From NCBI GenBank assembly GCA_946616835.1, contig CAMOJK010000002.1, positions 18,564 to 82,563 on the forward strand: DNA of 64,000 nt, read 5' to 3'. The position numbers and the translations under genes are program-made. This stretch comes from an uncultured Lachnospiraceae bacterium. GTDB lineage: Bacteria; Bacillota; Clostridia; Lachnospirales; Lachnospiraceae. Of this stretch, positions 48,822 to 58,376 are shown in pieces. Below the pieces are notes generated by a model. That model was not told the DNA's origin. It ran no database searches and saw only the letters and a list, made by a program, of their open reading frames with translations. Numbering within the stretch: position 1 is the stretch's first letter; the number at the start of each line of letters is the position of its first letter.

Positions 48822-51356
48822 ATGAGTCAGCCGGTGAGCAGGAAACCATCTGTTATATATAAAGTATATCAATATCTGGCCTCACATCCGGTACTGTTTT
48901 ATTCTGTTATAAGTATAGCAACGCTTGTTATCTGTTTTCGCGTATATCTGCGCGGTAATGCTTACCCTGTTTTTTTTGATGTAGGAAGTGATACATCAGC
49001 TCAGTATGTTCCATACATGAATCTAATGGGAATGTCATTTGGAAACGGGAGTTTTTGGAATGACAGGATAGGTCTTGGTCTCGATATGATAAATCTGCAG
49101 TCTTGGACTATGGATTTTTTTAATCTTCCTGCAGAGATACTTTTTTCGCGGGGCTTTAAGGAAGCTGCTTTTTTTTCCATAACTGTTATGTTTATAGTCA
49201 GGTGTTATCTCTGCGGACTGTTTGCACTTTTTTTTCTCAGGTGTTTCAGGCTGTCAAAAGACTCTGCAGTGTTTGGAGCTTATGCCTGTTCTCTGAGCGG
49301 TTTTATCTGTCTCTGGGGACAGCATTACTTTTTTTCTACGGCATGTGTATTTTTAATGCTTATATTCTTTCTGATTGAAAAAAGCCTACGTGATAAAAGG
49401 ACTTTAAGATATCTTGTGCCTGCGGTGGCACTCTGTCTGGTTTTCTCGGTATATATTTCATATATGATAGGACTTGCGGCAGCGATTTACCTGGTATTTC
49501 GTTTACTTGTAAGCGGAGAAAAATATAAAGATAAAATAATTAAGTTTGGTCATTTCTGGTCTGCAGTTATGATTGCCGGGCTGATATCTTCTGTCATATC
49601 CGTACCTGCAGTTTATCAGCTTACTACAGTTACCGACAGGGTTACCGATGGCGGCGTGTTTGATCGCTTCACGGATGTACTCACAACATTTTACGATAGG
49701 GATACTCTTGTGTCTTTGTTTCTCAGATTATTTTCAAATAATCTTCAGGGTGATTCTGTTACATACGAAGGAATACTGAATTATTACGAAAATATCCAGC
49801 TTTTCTGCACTTGTCTGGTAGTGCCGTTTACTATAACGATGCTTGTGGATTTAACGGTAAAGAGTAAAAAGAAGATTTTGATGGTGATAGCTTTTATGCT
49901 TGGTGCATATACGATACTTACGCCTGTACTTCCCTGGATATTCAATATGTGTACGGCTGTGTCATACAGGTTTGCATTTGTGCTGCTTCCGGTTTTTGTT
50001 TATGCACTTGCCTATGTGGTTTCAAACAGAAGTGAACTGTCAAAGTCTGCTGTGATCACACTTGTGCTTGTGTCGATCGCGTCTGCCGTATTCATAATTA
50101 AATACTCTGTACCGATATCTGCTGGTAATTTTATTTTTATGCATATGAAATATGTAAAAATCATGTCCATAATAGTAACGGCGATAATCGTATCCTGCAG
50201 CCGTCTCATGGGAGCCGGAAGGATAAAGGGGTATGTACTCAGGTGGGGACTCCCTGCAATTCTGATGCTTTCAGCTTTGGATATTATCGCAGACAATTCC
50301 GTTACGCTTAACAACAGAGTGGCGCTTACCAAAGAAGTGATCAGAAATAATGAGTATGCCGGAGACGATACTGCAGAGACAGTTGCAATGATCAGTTCTG
50401 CAGATGAGGACTATTATCGCATAGAAAAAACATATTCCGGCGGAATATATTTTAATGGGAGTATGATATGGGATTATCCGGGAGTGTCGTATTATATAGG
50501 GACATACAATAAGTATGTACAAAGCTTCTTCAGGACATTCTGGCCTGAGGCAGTTTATGGAGGAGGAACTCTTGGAGAAAAGTATGTTGTTTACGAACAG
50601 GATCCCGCAAATGATGTATTGAATGAACTTCTGGGGATAAGGTACGTAATGGATAAGGGTGATATGATTACCGGATCTGAGGATATGATACTTTATGTAC
50701 CCGACGTGAATCAGGATGGAGCAGATAGTAATGGGGATATTACAATATATCAAAATAAAGCTGCAACAGGTTTCGGAATGCTGTATACATCAGCAGTAAG
50801 TGAATCCGGCATACAGGGACTGGATGATAAACTGTCATTCAGGGATAAGCTTGACAGATATATTGTCCTTGAAGATGCTGCTATAGTAGATATAGAACAA
50901 AAAAGTAATGTTAGTGTTATAGATAATATAGAACAAAAGGTAAATGCGACAGAGGCTGAGTTTGCTGAAGACAATAAAGATCAGAAAGATGCTTGGGATG
51001 ATTACAAGTATGACAGGATTAATGCAGAAAAAGCCTTACATGTTGATGTATATAAACCTGCAGAAGGAACGTATACCTGTTCTGCAGATGCAGATACTGA
51101 TGCAATACTTTTCCTTCCGATTTCATATGATGAAGGCTGGACAGCAATGGTAAATGGAGAAAAAGCAAAGGTGTATCGTGCAGATCTGGGTTTTATCGGT
51201 ATTCTGTTGTCTTCAGGAAATAATGATATTGTACTATCTTATCGTACACCATATCTTAATCAGGGGCTGATCATGACTATTGCAGGAGTAGTGCTCTATC
51301 TTATATTTATCTATATTTTGAACCGCAAGTCCGAAGACAGATCTAAATCACAGTAA
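48822..51356 (+). CDS. YfhO family membrane protein
   Basis: Multi-TM glycosylation-associated protein pattern; C-terminal FLPISYDEGWTAMVNGEKAKV...GFIGILLSSGNNDIVLSYRTPYL. Confidence 0.88.
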   Translation: MSQPVSRKPSVIYKVYQYLASHPVLFYSVISIATLVICFRVYLRGNAYPVFFDVGSDTSAQYVPYMNLMGMSFGNGSFWNDRIGLGLDMINLQSWTMDFFNLPAEILFSRGFKEAAFFSITVMFIVRCYLCGLFALFFLRCFRLSKDSAVFGAYACSLSGFICLWGQHYFFSTACVFLMLIFFLIEKSLRDKRTLRYLVPAVALCLVFSVYISYMIGLAAAIYLVFRLLVSGEKYKDKIIKFGHFWSAVMIAGLISSVISVPAVYQLTTVTDRVTDGGVFDRFTDVLTTFYDRDTLVSLFLRLFSNNLQGDSVTYEGILNYYENIQLFCTCLVVPFTITMLVDLTVKSKKKILMVIAFMLGAYTILTPVLPWIFNMCTAVSYRFAFVLLPVFVYALAYVVSNRSELSKSAVITLVLVSIASAVFIIKYSVPISAGNFIFMHMKYVKIMSIIVTAIIVSCSRLMGAGRIKGYVLRWGLPAILMLSALDIIADNSVTLNNRVALTKEVIRNNEYAGDDTAETVAMISSADEDYYRIEKTYSGGIYFNGSMIWDYPGVSYYIGTYNKYVQSFFRTFWPEAVYGGGTLGEKYVVYEQDPANDVLNELLGIRYVMDKGDMITGSEDMILYVPDVNQDGADSNGDITIYQNKAATGFGMLYTSAVSESGIQGLDDKLSFRDKLDRYIVLEDAAIVDIEQKSNVSVIDNIEQKVNATEAEFAEDNKDQKDAWDDYKYDRINAEKALHVDVYKPAEGTYTCSADADTDAILFLPISYDEGWTAMVNGEKAKVYRADLGFIGILLSSGNNDIVLSYRTPYLNQGLIMTIAGVVLYLIFIYILNRKSEDRSKSQ

Positions 51357-51419
51357 CGGATTGCTCACTGCTGTGATAAGTAATACTTATTGCTAATGAT
51401 TAAAATTATCTATACATCA

Positions 51420-51453
51420 ACCTATTGACTTGCTAGGTAAATGGCTGTAATAT
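51420..51453 (+). promoter_or_regulatory. Sigma-A-type promoter with overlapping inverted repeat upstream of Cys leader
   Basis: TTGACT (51425-51430) -17 nt- TAATAT (51448-51453); ACCTA-N9-TAGGT (51420-51438). Confidence 0.8.
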
Positions 51454-51510
51454 GAGCAACGTAAGGCAAGGCCTTGCGAATTAATTATACTAATAAAGGA
51501 GGATGACAAT

Positions 51511-51621
51511 ATGAGTGCAAATGCAGTAAAGACAAACGGCTGTTGCTGGTGTATGTGTCGAATGCTGTGCTCCCGGGCAGGTAATGTGGTCGGGCGTCTG
51601 GCTCATTTGTCATACGCCTAA
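51511..51621 (+). CDS. Cys-rich leader peptide MSANAVKTNGCCWCMCRMLCSRAGNVVGRLAHLSYA
   Basis: RBS aaaggagg before ATG; 5 Cys in 10 codons; missed by the ORF track owing to size. Confidence 0.8.
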   Translation: MSANAVKTNGCCWCMCRMLCSRAGNVVGRLAHLSYA

Positions 51622-51728
51622 TACGGAGATTCGTCATTTCGGATTTAAGTATTCCATTTGCCCGGGAGTAAAAATCACCGGGCATTTTAAATGCAAAAAT
51701 TTACAAGTGCAGATTACAAATGCCCGGT
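51570..51728 (+). promoter_or_regulatory. Candidate attenuator: four mutually exclusive complementary segments
   Basis: Segment 1 CTCCCGGGCA (51570-51579), 2 TGCCCGGGAG (51659-51668), 3 ACCGGGCATTT (51677-51687), 4 AAATGCCCGGT (51718-51728); 1:2 10 bp, 2:3 7 bp, 3:4 11 bp. Confidence 0.75.
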
Positions 51729-51785
51729 CAATTAAAACTTCTGAGACAGTAGAATATTTGATCAATAAAAAAGAGGAGAAGAACT

Positions 51786-53468
51786 ATGAAAAAGAAACTA
51801 TTCAGAATCTTACTTACAGGTGTCCTGACTGCGAGCCTTGGACTGGCTGCACTTACAGGATGCGAGAACGCAAATGATCCCGGAACAGCAGCTGCTACCG
51901 GCAATGATGACAGCAAGGTATACAGGACGCTCGATGAGATCAAGGCAGATGGAACCATCAATATCGGAGTATTCTCCGACAAGAATCCCTTTGGATATGT
52001 TGATGAGAACGGTGATTATCAGGGATATGATGTTTATTTTGCGGAGAGGATCGGACAGGATCTTGGAGTGAATATAAACTACGTATCAACTGAAGCAGCA
52101 AGCAGGGTTGAGTATCTTGAGACCGGTAAGGTTGATATCGTACTTGCAAACTTCACGGTAACGGCAGAGAGAGCAGAAAAGGTTGATTTTGCTCTTCCCT
52201 ATATGAATGTGGCACTGGGTGTTGTTTCACCTGAAAGCAATGTTATAACAAGCCTTGATCAGATTGGTGCAGATGATCAGGTGATCGTAATCTCCGGTAC
52301 AACGGCTGAGACATATCTCGAAGAAAACTATCCGGACATCAAGCTTCAGAAGTTTGATACATATGCAACAGCAAAAACTTCTTTTGAAAACGGAACAGGC
52401 GTAGCTTGGGCAAATGATAATACAGAAGTTATAGCATATGCTCTTGAGAATGAGGGATATGTGGTAGGTATTCCCGAGCTTGGAAGCCAGGATACCATTG
52501 CACCCGCTGTATCAAAAGGAAATGACACATTGCTTAGCTGGCTGAATGATGAGATCAAGACACTTGGTAATGAGAATTTCTTCCATGCAGATTATGAGGC
52601 TACACTTCTTGATACCTATGGTGCAGATTACGAAGATACACTCGTTGTTGAAGGCGGAGTTGTCGGTGGTGCATCTGATGACACTGCACCTGCTGCAGAC
52701 ACAGCAGACGCTCTTGATATCGTACCCGGCAACGGCGAGGTTATCACTGTAGCAGCTTCACCCGTACCTCACGCAGAGATACTTGCTAAGGCAGCAGATA
52801 TACTTGACGATTACGGATACACACTCGAGGTAACTGAGTTTGAAGATTATGTACAGCCCAACCTTGTTGTAGAGTCAGGTGAGTTTGATGCTAACTATTT
52901 CCAGCACGTTCCTTATCTTGACAGCTTCAATGAGGAGCAGGGAACACATCTTGTAGATGCAGGCGATATCCACTATGAGCCCTTTGGAATCTATCCCGGA
53001 ACAAAGAGCAGTCTTGATGAGATAGCTGATGGAGATTCCATTGCAATACCTAACGATACTACAAACGAAGCAAGAGCACTTCTTCTTCTTCAGGACAACG
53101 GTTTACTTACACTGGCTGACGGAGTAGGACTTACAGCAACTGTTAATGATATCACAGAGAACCCTTACAACATTCAGTTCGTTGAGCTTGAAGCAGCACA
53201 GGTGGCAAGAGTTGTTGATGAAGTAGCATTCGTTGTACTTAACGGTAACTACGCACTTGAGGCAGGATATTCTGTAGGCCAGGATTCAATCGCATACGAA
53301 GCAAGTGATTCAATCGCAGCTGAAACATATGTGAACATCATTGCTGTATATGACGGCAACGAGTCTTCTGACAAGATCAAGGCTCTGGTGGCTGTATTAA
53401 GATCTGAAGAGATCCAGCAGTTCATCGAAGAAACTTATGACGGTGCAGTAGTGTTCTACGACAAATAA
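51786..53468 (+). CDS. Fused ABC substrate-binding lipoprotein: SBP_bac_3 domain + NlpA/MetQ domain
   Basis: Lipobox LTGC; TINIGVFSDKNPFGYVDENGDYQGYDVYFAERIGQDLG... then VITVAASPVPHAEILAKAADILDDYGYTLEVTEFEDYVQPNLVVESGEFDANYFQHVPYLDSF. Confidence 0.92.
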   Translation: MKKKLFRILLTGVLTASLGLAALTGCENANDPGTAAATGNDDSKVYRTLDEIKADGTINIGVFSDKNPFGYVDENGDYQGYDVYFAERIGQDLGVNINYVSTEAASRVEYLETGKVDIVLANFTVTAERAEKVDFALPYMNVALGVVSPESNVITSLDQIGADDQVIVISGTTAETYLEENYPDIKLQKFDTYATAKTSFENGTGVAWANDNTEVIAYALENEGYVVGIPELGSQDTIAPAVSKGNDTLLSWLNDEIKTLGNENFFHADYEATLLDTYGADYEDTLVVEGGVVGGASDDTAPAADTADALDIVPGNGEVITVAASPVPHAEILAKAADILDDYGYTLEVTEFEDYVQPNLVVESGEFDANYFQHVPYLDSFNEEQGTHLVDAGDIHYEPFGIYPGTKSSLDEIADGDSIAIPNDTTNEARALLLLQDNGLLTLADGVGLTATVNDITENPYNIQFVELEAAQVARVVDEVAFVVLNGNYALEAGYSVGQDSIAYEASDSIAAETYVNIIAVYDGNESSDKIKALVAVLRSEEIQQFIEETYDGAVVFYDK

Positions 53469-53627
53469 GAAACTGTAAAACGGTTAACTGAGTTAAGAAG
53501 GATAACAAAGCTAATCGGTACAAAAACAAAGAATTGTTATAACGTCTCCCATACGAAATAACGACTATTCTAAGTAACCGTGGCTGTTCACAATCATAAA
53601 AGATCTGGACAGTCACGGTATATTATG

Positions 53628-53666
53628 TTAAATGAATATACTAATCTGATTAGTGTATTCATTTAA
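53628..53666. promoter_or_regulatory. 39-bp AT-rich palindrome upstream of metN-like gene
   Basis: TTAAATGAATATACTAATC T GATTAGTGTATTCATTTAA, 18/19 arm match. Confidence 0.75.
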
Positions 53667-53715
53667 TACAATAACAAAACGTACAGTTCATAAGCTGTAC
53701 GAAACAGGAGATAAA

Positions 53716-54729
53716 ATGAGCGAGATAGAAATCAAAAATCTAACAAAAACATTTAAGGCAAAGGACTTAAATGTCACGGCCCTTAACAATATCAATCTTA
53801 CCATTGAGAAGGGTGACATCTTCGGAATAATCGGTATGTCCGGTGCCGGAAAAAGTACGCTTGTCAGGACTATCAATTTTCTTGAAAGACCTACTGACGG
53901 CCAGGTGTTTATCGAGGGTGTGGATCTGGCAACTCTTAGCGAAAAGGAATTACGTAAGAAACGTTCCAAGATTGGGATGATATTCCAGAGTTTTAATCTG
54001 CTGGAGCAGAAAAGTGTTACCGACAATGTCTGCTTTCCTCTAGAGCTTGCAGGGGTAAAGAAAAAGGAGGCAAGGCAGAAGGCGAAGGAGCTTCTCAAAA
54101 CCGTAAACCTGGAGGAAAAGGCGAAGGTTTATCCTTCACAGCTTTCCGGAGGACAGAAGCAGAGAGTGGCGATTGCAAGAGCACTTGCAACAGAGCCGGA
54201 TATACTCCTCTGCGATGAGGCTACCAGTGCTCTTGACCCCCAGACTACGGAATCCATACTTCAGCTTTTAAAAGAAATAAATGAAAAGCTTGGCATAACC
54301 ATAGTGATAATAACCCATCAGATGTCGGTTGTGACCAGCATCTGTAATAAGGTTGCCATTATCGATAACGGAGACCTGGTGGAAGAGGGCGCAGTAGAGG
54401 AGATATTTGAGTCGCCTAAATCGGATGCTGCAAAGGAACTTATTCTCGATACGAAGATAAGATATTCACCACTTGATGTACTTGAGGCTGAAAGGAAAGT
54501 GCGTATAGTCTTCTCTGAAAATTCAGCATACGAGCCGGTAATAGCCAACCTGATCCTTAATTTTAATGCACCGGTCAACATACTGAAAGCGGACACGAGA
54601 AATGTAGGAGGGAAAGCAAAAGGTGAAATGATACTGGGGCTGCCTGAGGGAGAAGATCTGCAGGAGCAGATGATAAGCTGGCTGAAAGAAAGAAATCTGG
54701 CTGTAACGGAGGTGAAGGAAGATGTTTGA
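53716..54729 (+). CDS. metN: Methionine-type ABC transporter ATP-binding protein with C-terminal NIL-like domain
   Basis: GMSGAGKSTLVRTINFLERP, LSGGQKQRVAIARAL, C-terminal NIL-like extension. Confidence 0.88.
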   Translation: MSEIEIKNLTKTFKAKDLNVTALNNINLTIEKGDIFGIIGMSGAGKSTLVRTINFLERPTDGQVFIEGVDLATLSEKELRKKRSKIGMIFQSFNLLEQKSVTDNVCFPLELAGVKKKEARQKAKELLKTVNLEEKAKVYPSQLSGGQKQRVAIARALATEPDILLCDEATSALDPQTTESILQLLKEINEKLGITIVIITHQMSVVTSICNKVAIIDNGDLVEEGAVEEIFESPKSDAAKELILDTKIRYSPLDVLEAERKVRIVFSENSAYEPVIANLILNFNAPVNILKADTRNVGGKAKGEMILGLPEGEDLQEQMISWLKERNLAVTEVKEDV

Positions 54730-55384
54730 TCAGAAAGTAATAGAGATGATACTGGTGGGCATAAAGGATACCCTTTACATGACGCTGGTATCAACATTTT
54801 TCGGATATGTCCTTGGACTGCCAATGGGTATTATTTTAAATGTTACCAGGAAGGAAGGTTTAAGACCCAACAGGATCATTTATGGTATAGGTGATTTTAT
54901 CTGTAACATAGTACGAAGCGTTCCCTTTCTGATCCTGCTGATACTGCTGATACCTTTTACAAAATTCGTAGTGGGAAAAAGCTACGGCTCCACCGCGACC
55001 ATTGTGCCTCTGGTGATCTGTGCCGCACCTTATATAGCAAGGGTGGTGGAGTCTTCATTAAATGAGGTTGATGCCGGAGTCATAGAAGCTGCAAAGGCCA
55101 TGGGAGCAAGCAACCTGCAGATAATTTTTAAGGTACTTTTAGTGGAAGCAAGGGTTTCGCTTCTTACAGGAGCAACTATTACCACAGGCATACTGCTTGG
55201 CTATTCGGCAATGTCCGGAACAGTAGGCGGCGGCGGACTCGGTGACATAGCCGTAAGATACGGATACTACAGATGGCAGGCCGATATCATGATCGTAACG
55301 GTAGTGCTGCTCATAATTATTTTCCAGCTGATACAGAATTTCGGAACTGCGTTAGCCAGGTTCATTGATCACAGAAAGCATTAG
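54722..55384 (+). CDS. metI: Methionine-type ABC transporter permease
   Basis: DTLYMTLVSTFFGYVLGLPMGI...EAAKAMGASNLQIIFKVLLVEA, ATGT overlap with metN. Confidence 0.9.
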   Translation: MFDQKVIEMILVGIKDTLYMTLVSTFFGYVLGLPMGIILNVTRKEGLRPNRIIYGIGDFICNIVRSVPFLILLILLIPFTKFVVGKSYGSTATIVPLVICAAPYIARVVESSLNEVDAGVIEAAKAMGASNLQIIFKVLLVEARVSLLTGATITTGILLGYSAMSGTVGGGGLGDIAVRYGYYRWQADIMIVTVVLLIIIFQLIQNFGTALARFIDHRKH

Positions 55385-55387
55385 TAT

Positions 55388-56047
55388 ATGGATTTTGAAG
55401 TAATAAAATCATACATACCGTTATTTGCGGAAGCCTTCTTACTGACCATAAAAACAGGGTGGTTTGGTATTGCACTGTCTTTTGCACTGGGACTGATATG
55501 CGCCTTCATTCTTTATTTTAAGATACCGGTTCTGTCCGCTGCTGTTAAGGTGTATGTGGAGCTTTTCAGAAATACGCCGCTGCTGGTTCAGCTTTTCTTT
55601 ATGTATTATGGTCTGCCTATACTTGGAATAAGGGTTTCAGCCGAGATATGCGGTATCATAGGCTTGGGACTTCTCGGCGGCAGCTATATGACGGAAAGCA
55701 TACGCAGCGGTTTGGAATCTGTTCCGAAGATACAGACAGAAAGCGCGCTGTCCCTGGGAATGACGAAGCCCCAGCTTTTCAGGCTGGTGATACTGCCACA
55801 GGCTTTTGCCATGAGTGTGCCGGCCATAGTTGCAAACATTATTTTTTTGCTTAAGGAAACAAGTGTATTTTCAGCCATAAGTCTTATGGACCTTATGTTC
55901 ACCGCAAAGGATCTTATAGGTCTTTATTATGACACAACGGAGAGCCTGTTCCTTCTTGTGGTCTTTTATATTATCATGCTCCTTCCGGTTTCGATTTTAG
56001 GAACAGTGGCTGAAAAGAAGGCAAGATTTAAAATATACGGAGTCTGA
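55388..56047 (+). CDS. Polar amino acid ABC transporter permease (HisM family) 1
   Basis: VYVELFRNTPLLVQLFFMYYGLP...ESALSLGMTKPQLFRLVILPQA. Confidence 0.9.
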   Translation: MDFEVIKSYIPLFAEAFLLTIKTGWFGIALSFALGLICAFILYFKIPVLSAAVKVYVELFRNTPLLVQLFFMYYGLPILGIRVSAEICGIIGLGLLGGSYMTESIRSGLESVPKIQTESALSLGMTKPQLFRLVILPQAFAMSVPAIVANIIFLLKETSVFSAISLMDLMFTAKDLIGLYYDTTESLFLLVVFYIIMLLPVSILGTVAEKKARFKIYGV

Positions 56048-56112
56048 TCGCAACGACGAATCTGATATTCGCCGTGCGTGCCTTGCATAAAGTGTTTGGC
56101 ATGGAGGATAGT

Positions 56113-56781
56113 ATGGGTTTTGATGTATTATTAAAAGGAAAAAATATGCTCCGTCTCCTGGAGGGACTGGGAGTGGCGATGAAGATAAGTCTTGTATCCG
56201 TTGTCATCAGCATATTCTTAGGGATTGTCGTAGGCATGCTTATGTCTCAGAAAAAGCCATTGATAAATGCGATAACGAGGATCTATCTGGAAATCGTCCG
56301 CATAATGCCGCAGTTAGTGTTGCTGTTTATTGTGTTTTTTGGGTTTACGAAGCTGACGGGGAAAAATATCTCTGCAGAGCTTTCTTCTATTATAGTATTT
56401 TCATTCTGGGGAACGGCTGAGATGGCAGACCTTGTGCGGGGAAGTCTTTTAAGTATACCGATGATACAGTATGAAAGCAGCAAGGCGCTTGGTTTTAGCA
56501 GGCTGCAGACATATATCTACATTATCATTCCGCAGGTGGCAAGGCGTTTGCTCCCGCTTTCGATTAATCTTATAACGAGGATGATAAAGACTACATCGCT
56601 GATAATGATGATAGGAATGGTGGAAGTGCTGAAAACGGGACAGCAGATCATAGAGGCTAACAGAAAGACTTCACCGGGAGCAGCGTTTGGGATTTTTGCA
56701 ACTATCTTTCTGCTGTATTTTCTGGCATGCTGGCCTATAAGCTGTTTGTCGAAATATCTGGAGAAACGCTGGGAGAATTAA
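56113..56781 (+). CDS. Polar amino acid ABC transporter permease (HisM family) 2
   Basis: IYLEIVRIMPQLVLLFIVFFG...ESSKALGFSRLQTYIYIIIPQV. Confidence 0.88.
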   Translation: MGFDVLLKGKNMLRLLEGLGVAMKISLVSVVISIFLGIVVGMLMSQKKPLINAITRIYLEIVRIMPQLVLLFIVFFGFTKLTGKNISAELSSIIVFSFWGTAEMADLVRGSLLSIPMIQYESSKALGFSRLQTYIYIIIPQVARRLLPLSINLITRMIKTTSLIMMIGMVEVLKTGQQIIEANRKTSPGAAFGIFATIFLLYFLACWPISCLSKYLEKRWEN

Positions 56782-56804
56782 CTGTAAATGCACAGAGGTA
56801 TACC

Positions 56805-57551
56805 ATGGAAGAGATACTAAAGATAGAACATTTAAAAAAATCATTTGATGACCTTACCATATTGGAGGACATAAATCTTTCTGTAAAAAAAGGTGAAGTG
56901 CTTGTGGTGGTCGGTCCTTCGGGATGCGGGAAAAGTACTTTGCTTCGCTGCATAAACGGTCTGGAAGATATCCAGGAGGGAAAGGTGATACTTGAGGGCA
57001 ACATTATTAATCCTCTTGTAGACCGAAAGTCAAAATATCGTGAGAAGATCGGAATGGTATTCCAGAGCTATGATCTTTTTCCACACAAGACCATTCTTGA
57101 AAATGTGATGCTGGCACCGCTAAAAGTGCAGAAGAGAAAAAAGGATGAGGTGAAAAAAGAAGCAGAGCAGCTGCTCGACAGAGTGGGACTTTTATCAAAG
57201 GTGTCCAATTATCCCAGGCAGCTTTCCGGCGGACAGAAGCAGAGGGTGGCGATAGTAAGGGCGCTCATAATGCATCCGGAGATATTGCTTTTTGATGAAG
57301 TGACTGCCGCTCTTGATCCGGAGATGGTAAGGGAAGTACTGGATGTAATACTTGACCTTGCAAAGCAGCAGAGAACAATGCTGATAGTTACTCATGAAAT
57401 GGCTTTCGCAAAAGCTATAGCCGATCGGGTGATATTCCTTGACGGCGGCAGCATTGTGGAGGATTCAGATCCGACATCTTTTTTCACTGCGCCCAAGACA
57501 GACAGGGCACGGAAGTTCCTGAATACCTTTGAATTCGAGAAGGTGCACTAG
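56805..57551 (+). CDS. Amino acid ABC transporter ATP-binding protein (GlnQ-like)
   Basis: VVGPSGCGKSTLLRCINGLE, LSGGQKQRVAIVRAL, LLFDEVTAALDPEMV. Confidence 0.92.
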   Translation: MEEILKIEHLKKSFDDLTILEDINLSVKKGEVLVVVGPSGCGKSTLLRCINGLEDIQEGKVILEGNIINPLVDRKSKYREKIGMVFQSYDLFPHKTILENVMLAPLKVQKRKKDEVKKEAEQLLDRVGLLSKVSNYPRQLSGGQKQRVAIVRALIMHPEILLFDEVTAALDPEMVREVLDVILDLAKQQRTMLIVTHEMAFAKAIADRVIFLDGGSIVEDSDPTSFFTAPKTDRARKFLNTFEFEKVH

Positions 57552-57563
57552 GGCGATTTTCTA

Positions 57564-58376
57564 TTAGGAATAACTCTCCGATTCGAGTGCGCTTTTCAGG
57601 TAGAGATTTGAGCCGGGGGTGCTTCGGACAGGAGATAGTCTTCCTTTATCGGTCAGCTGATTGACATATTGCCTTGAACAGTTGAGCATCTGGGCAGTTT
57701 CAGCTGTGTCTGTCATTCTGGTTTTTATAAAACAGATAATATCTTCATAGGTTATTTCTGAATTATCGCTGCACTTTCTCAGGGTTTCAGCTGAAATAAA
57801 CCGTTCTTCCCCCCATTCTATTCCATGTCCTCCGGGAGATACTTTGATGTTTCTGAAGTTTTCAATATTGCCGGTTACATTTCCAAATAAAGGATCGTCC
57901 TTGCAGATTTTTTTTATATCAGCGAAGGAGTTTTTTCCGTCTTTGAAAAAAACCAGTATCTTGAATTCGTCCAGCGTCATTACATCCAGAACTTTCTTAT
58001 TTAGTCTATTCTTTATTTCTGTACTGACCTGATCTTCGCGGATCCGTGCCAGACGAAGGTCATCCTGTGCACACTGACCATCACTTAAAAGCAGCAGTCT
58101 GTATTCATCGTATACTTTAAGTCCGTTTTCCTTTAATATGCTTCCAAGATTCTGTCTGTCGGGCGGGATTATTCGCTGTCCTACAAATTTGGCACTCCAC
58201 ATGGAGTCTATGCTGTGTATGCCTTTTTTGATATGAGAGGAAAAAATGAAAGGGACCTCCCATTCGTCGATATCATCGAGAAGCTCTGCGTAGAAGCGTC
58301 TGCTTTTTTCATAATAAAAAAGATAACCCAGGAGCCTGCTGTTTTCTGCTTTGTTGAGGATTTCAAATACTGTCAA
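57564..58376 (-). CDS. Hypothetical protein with C-terminal HTH-like segment, partner of HipA-like gene
   Basis: C-terminal DTAETAQMLNCSRQYVNQLTDKGRLSPVRS; start overlaps end of upstream HipA-like ORF. Confidence 0.75.
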   Translation of the reverse strand: MTVFEILNKAENSRLLGYLFYYEKSRRFYAELLDDIDEWEVPFIFSSHIKKGIHSIDSMWSAKFVGQRIIPPDRQNLGSILKENGLKVYDEYRLLLLSDGQCAQDDLRLARIREDQVSTEIKNRLNKKVLDVMTLDEFKILVFFKDGKNSFADIKKICKDDPLFGNVTGNIENFRNIKVSPGGHGIEWGEERFISAETLRKCSDNSEITYEDIICFIKTRMTDTAETAQMLNCSRQYVNQLTDKGRLSPVRSTPGSNLYLKSALESESYS

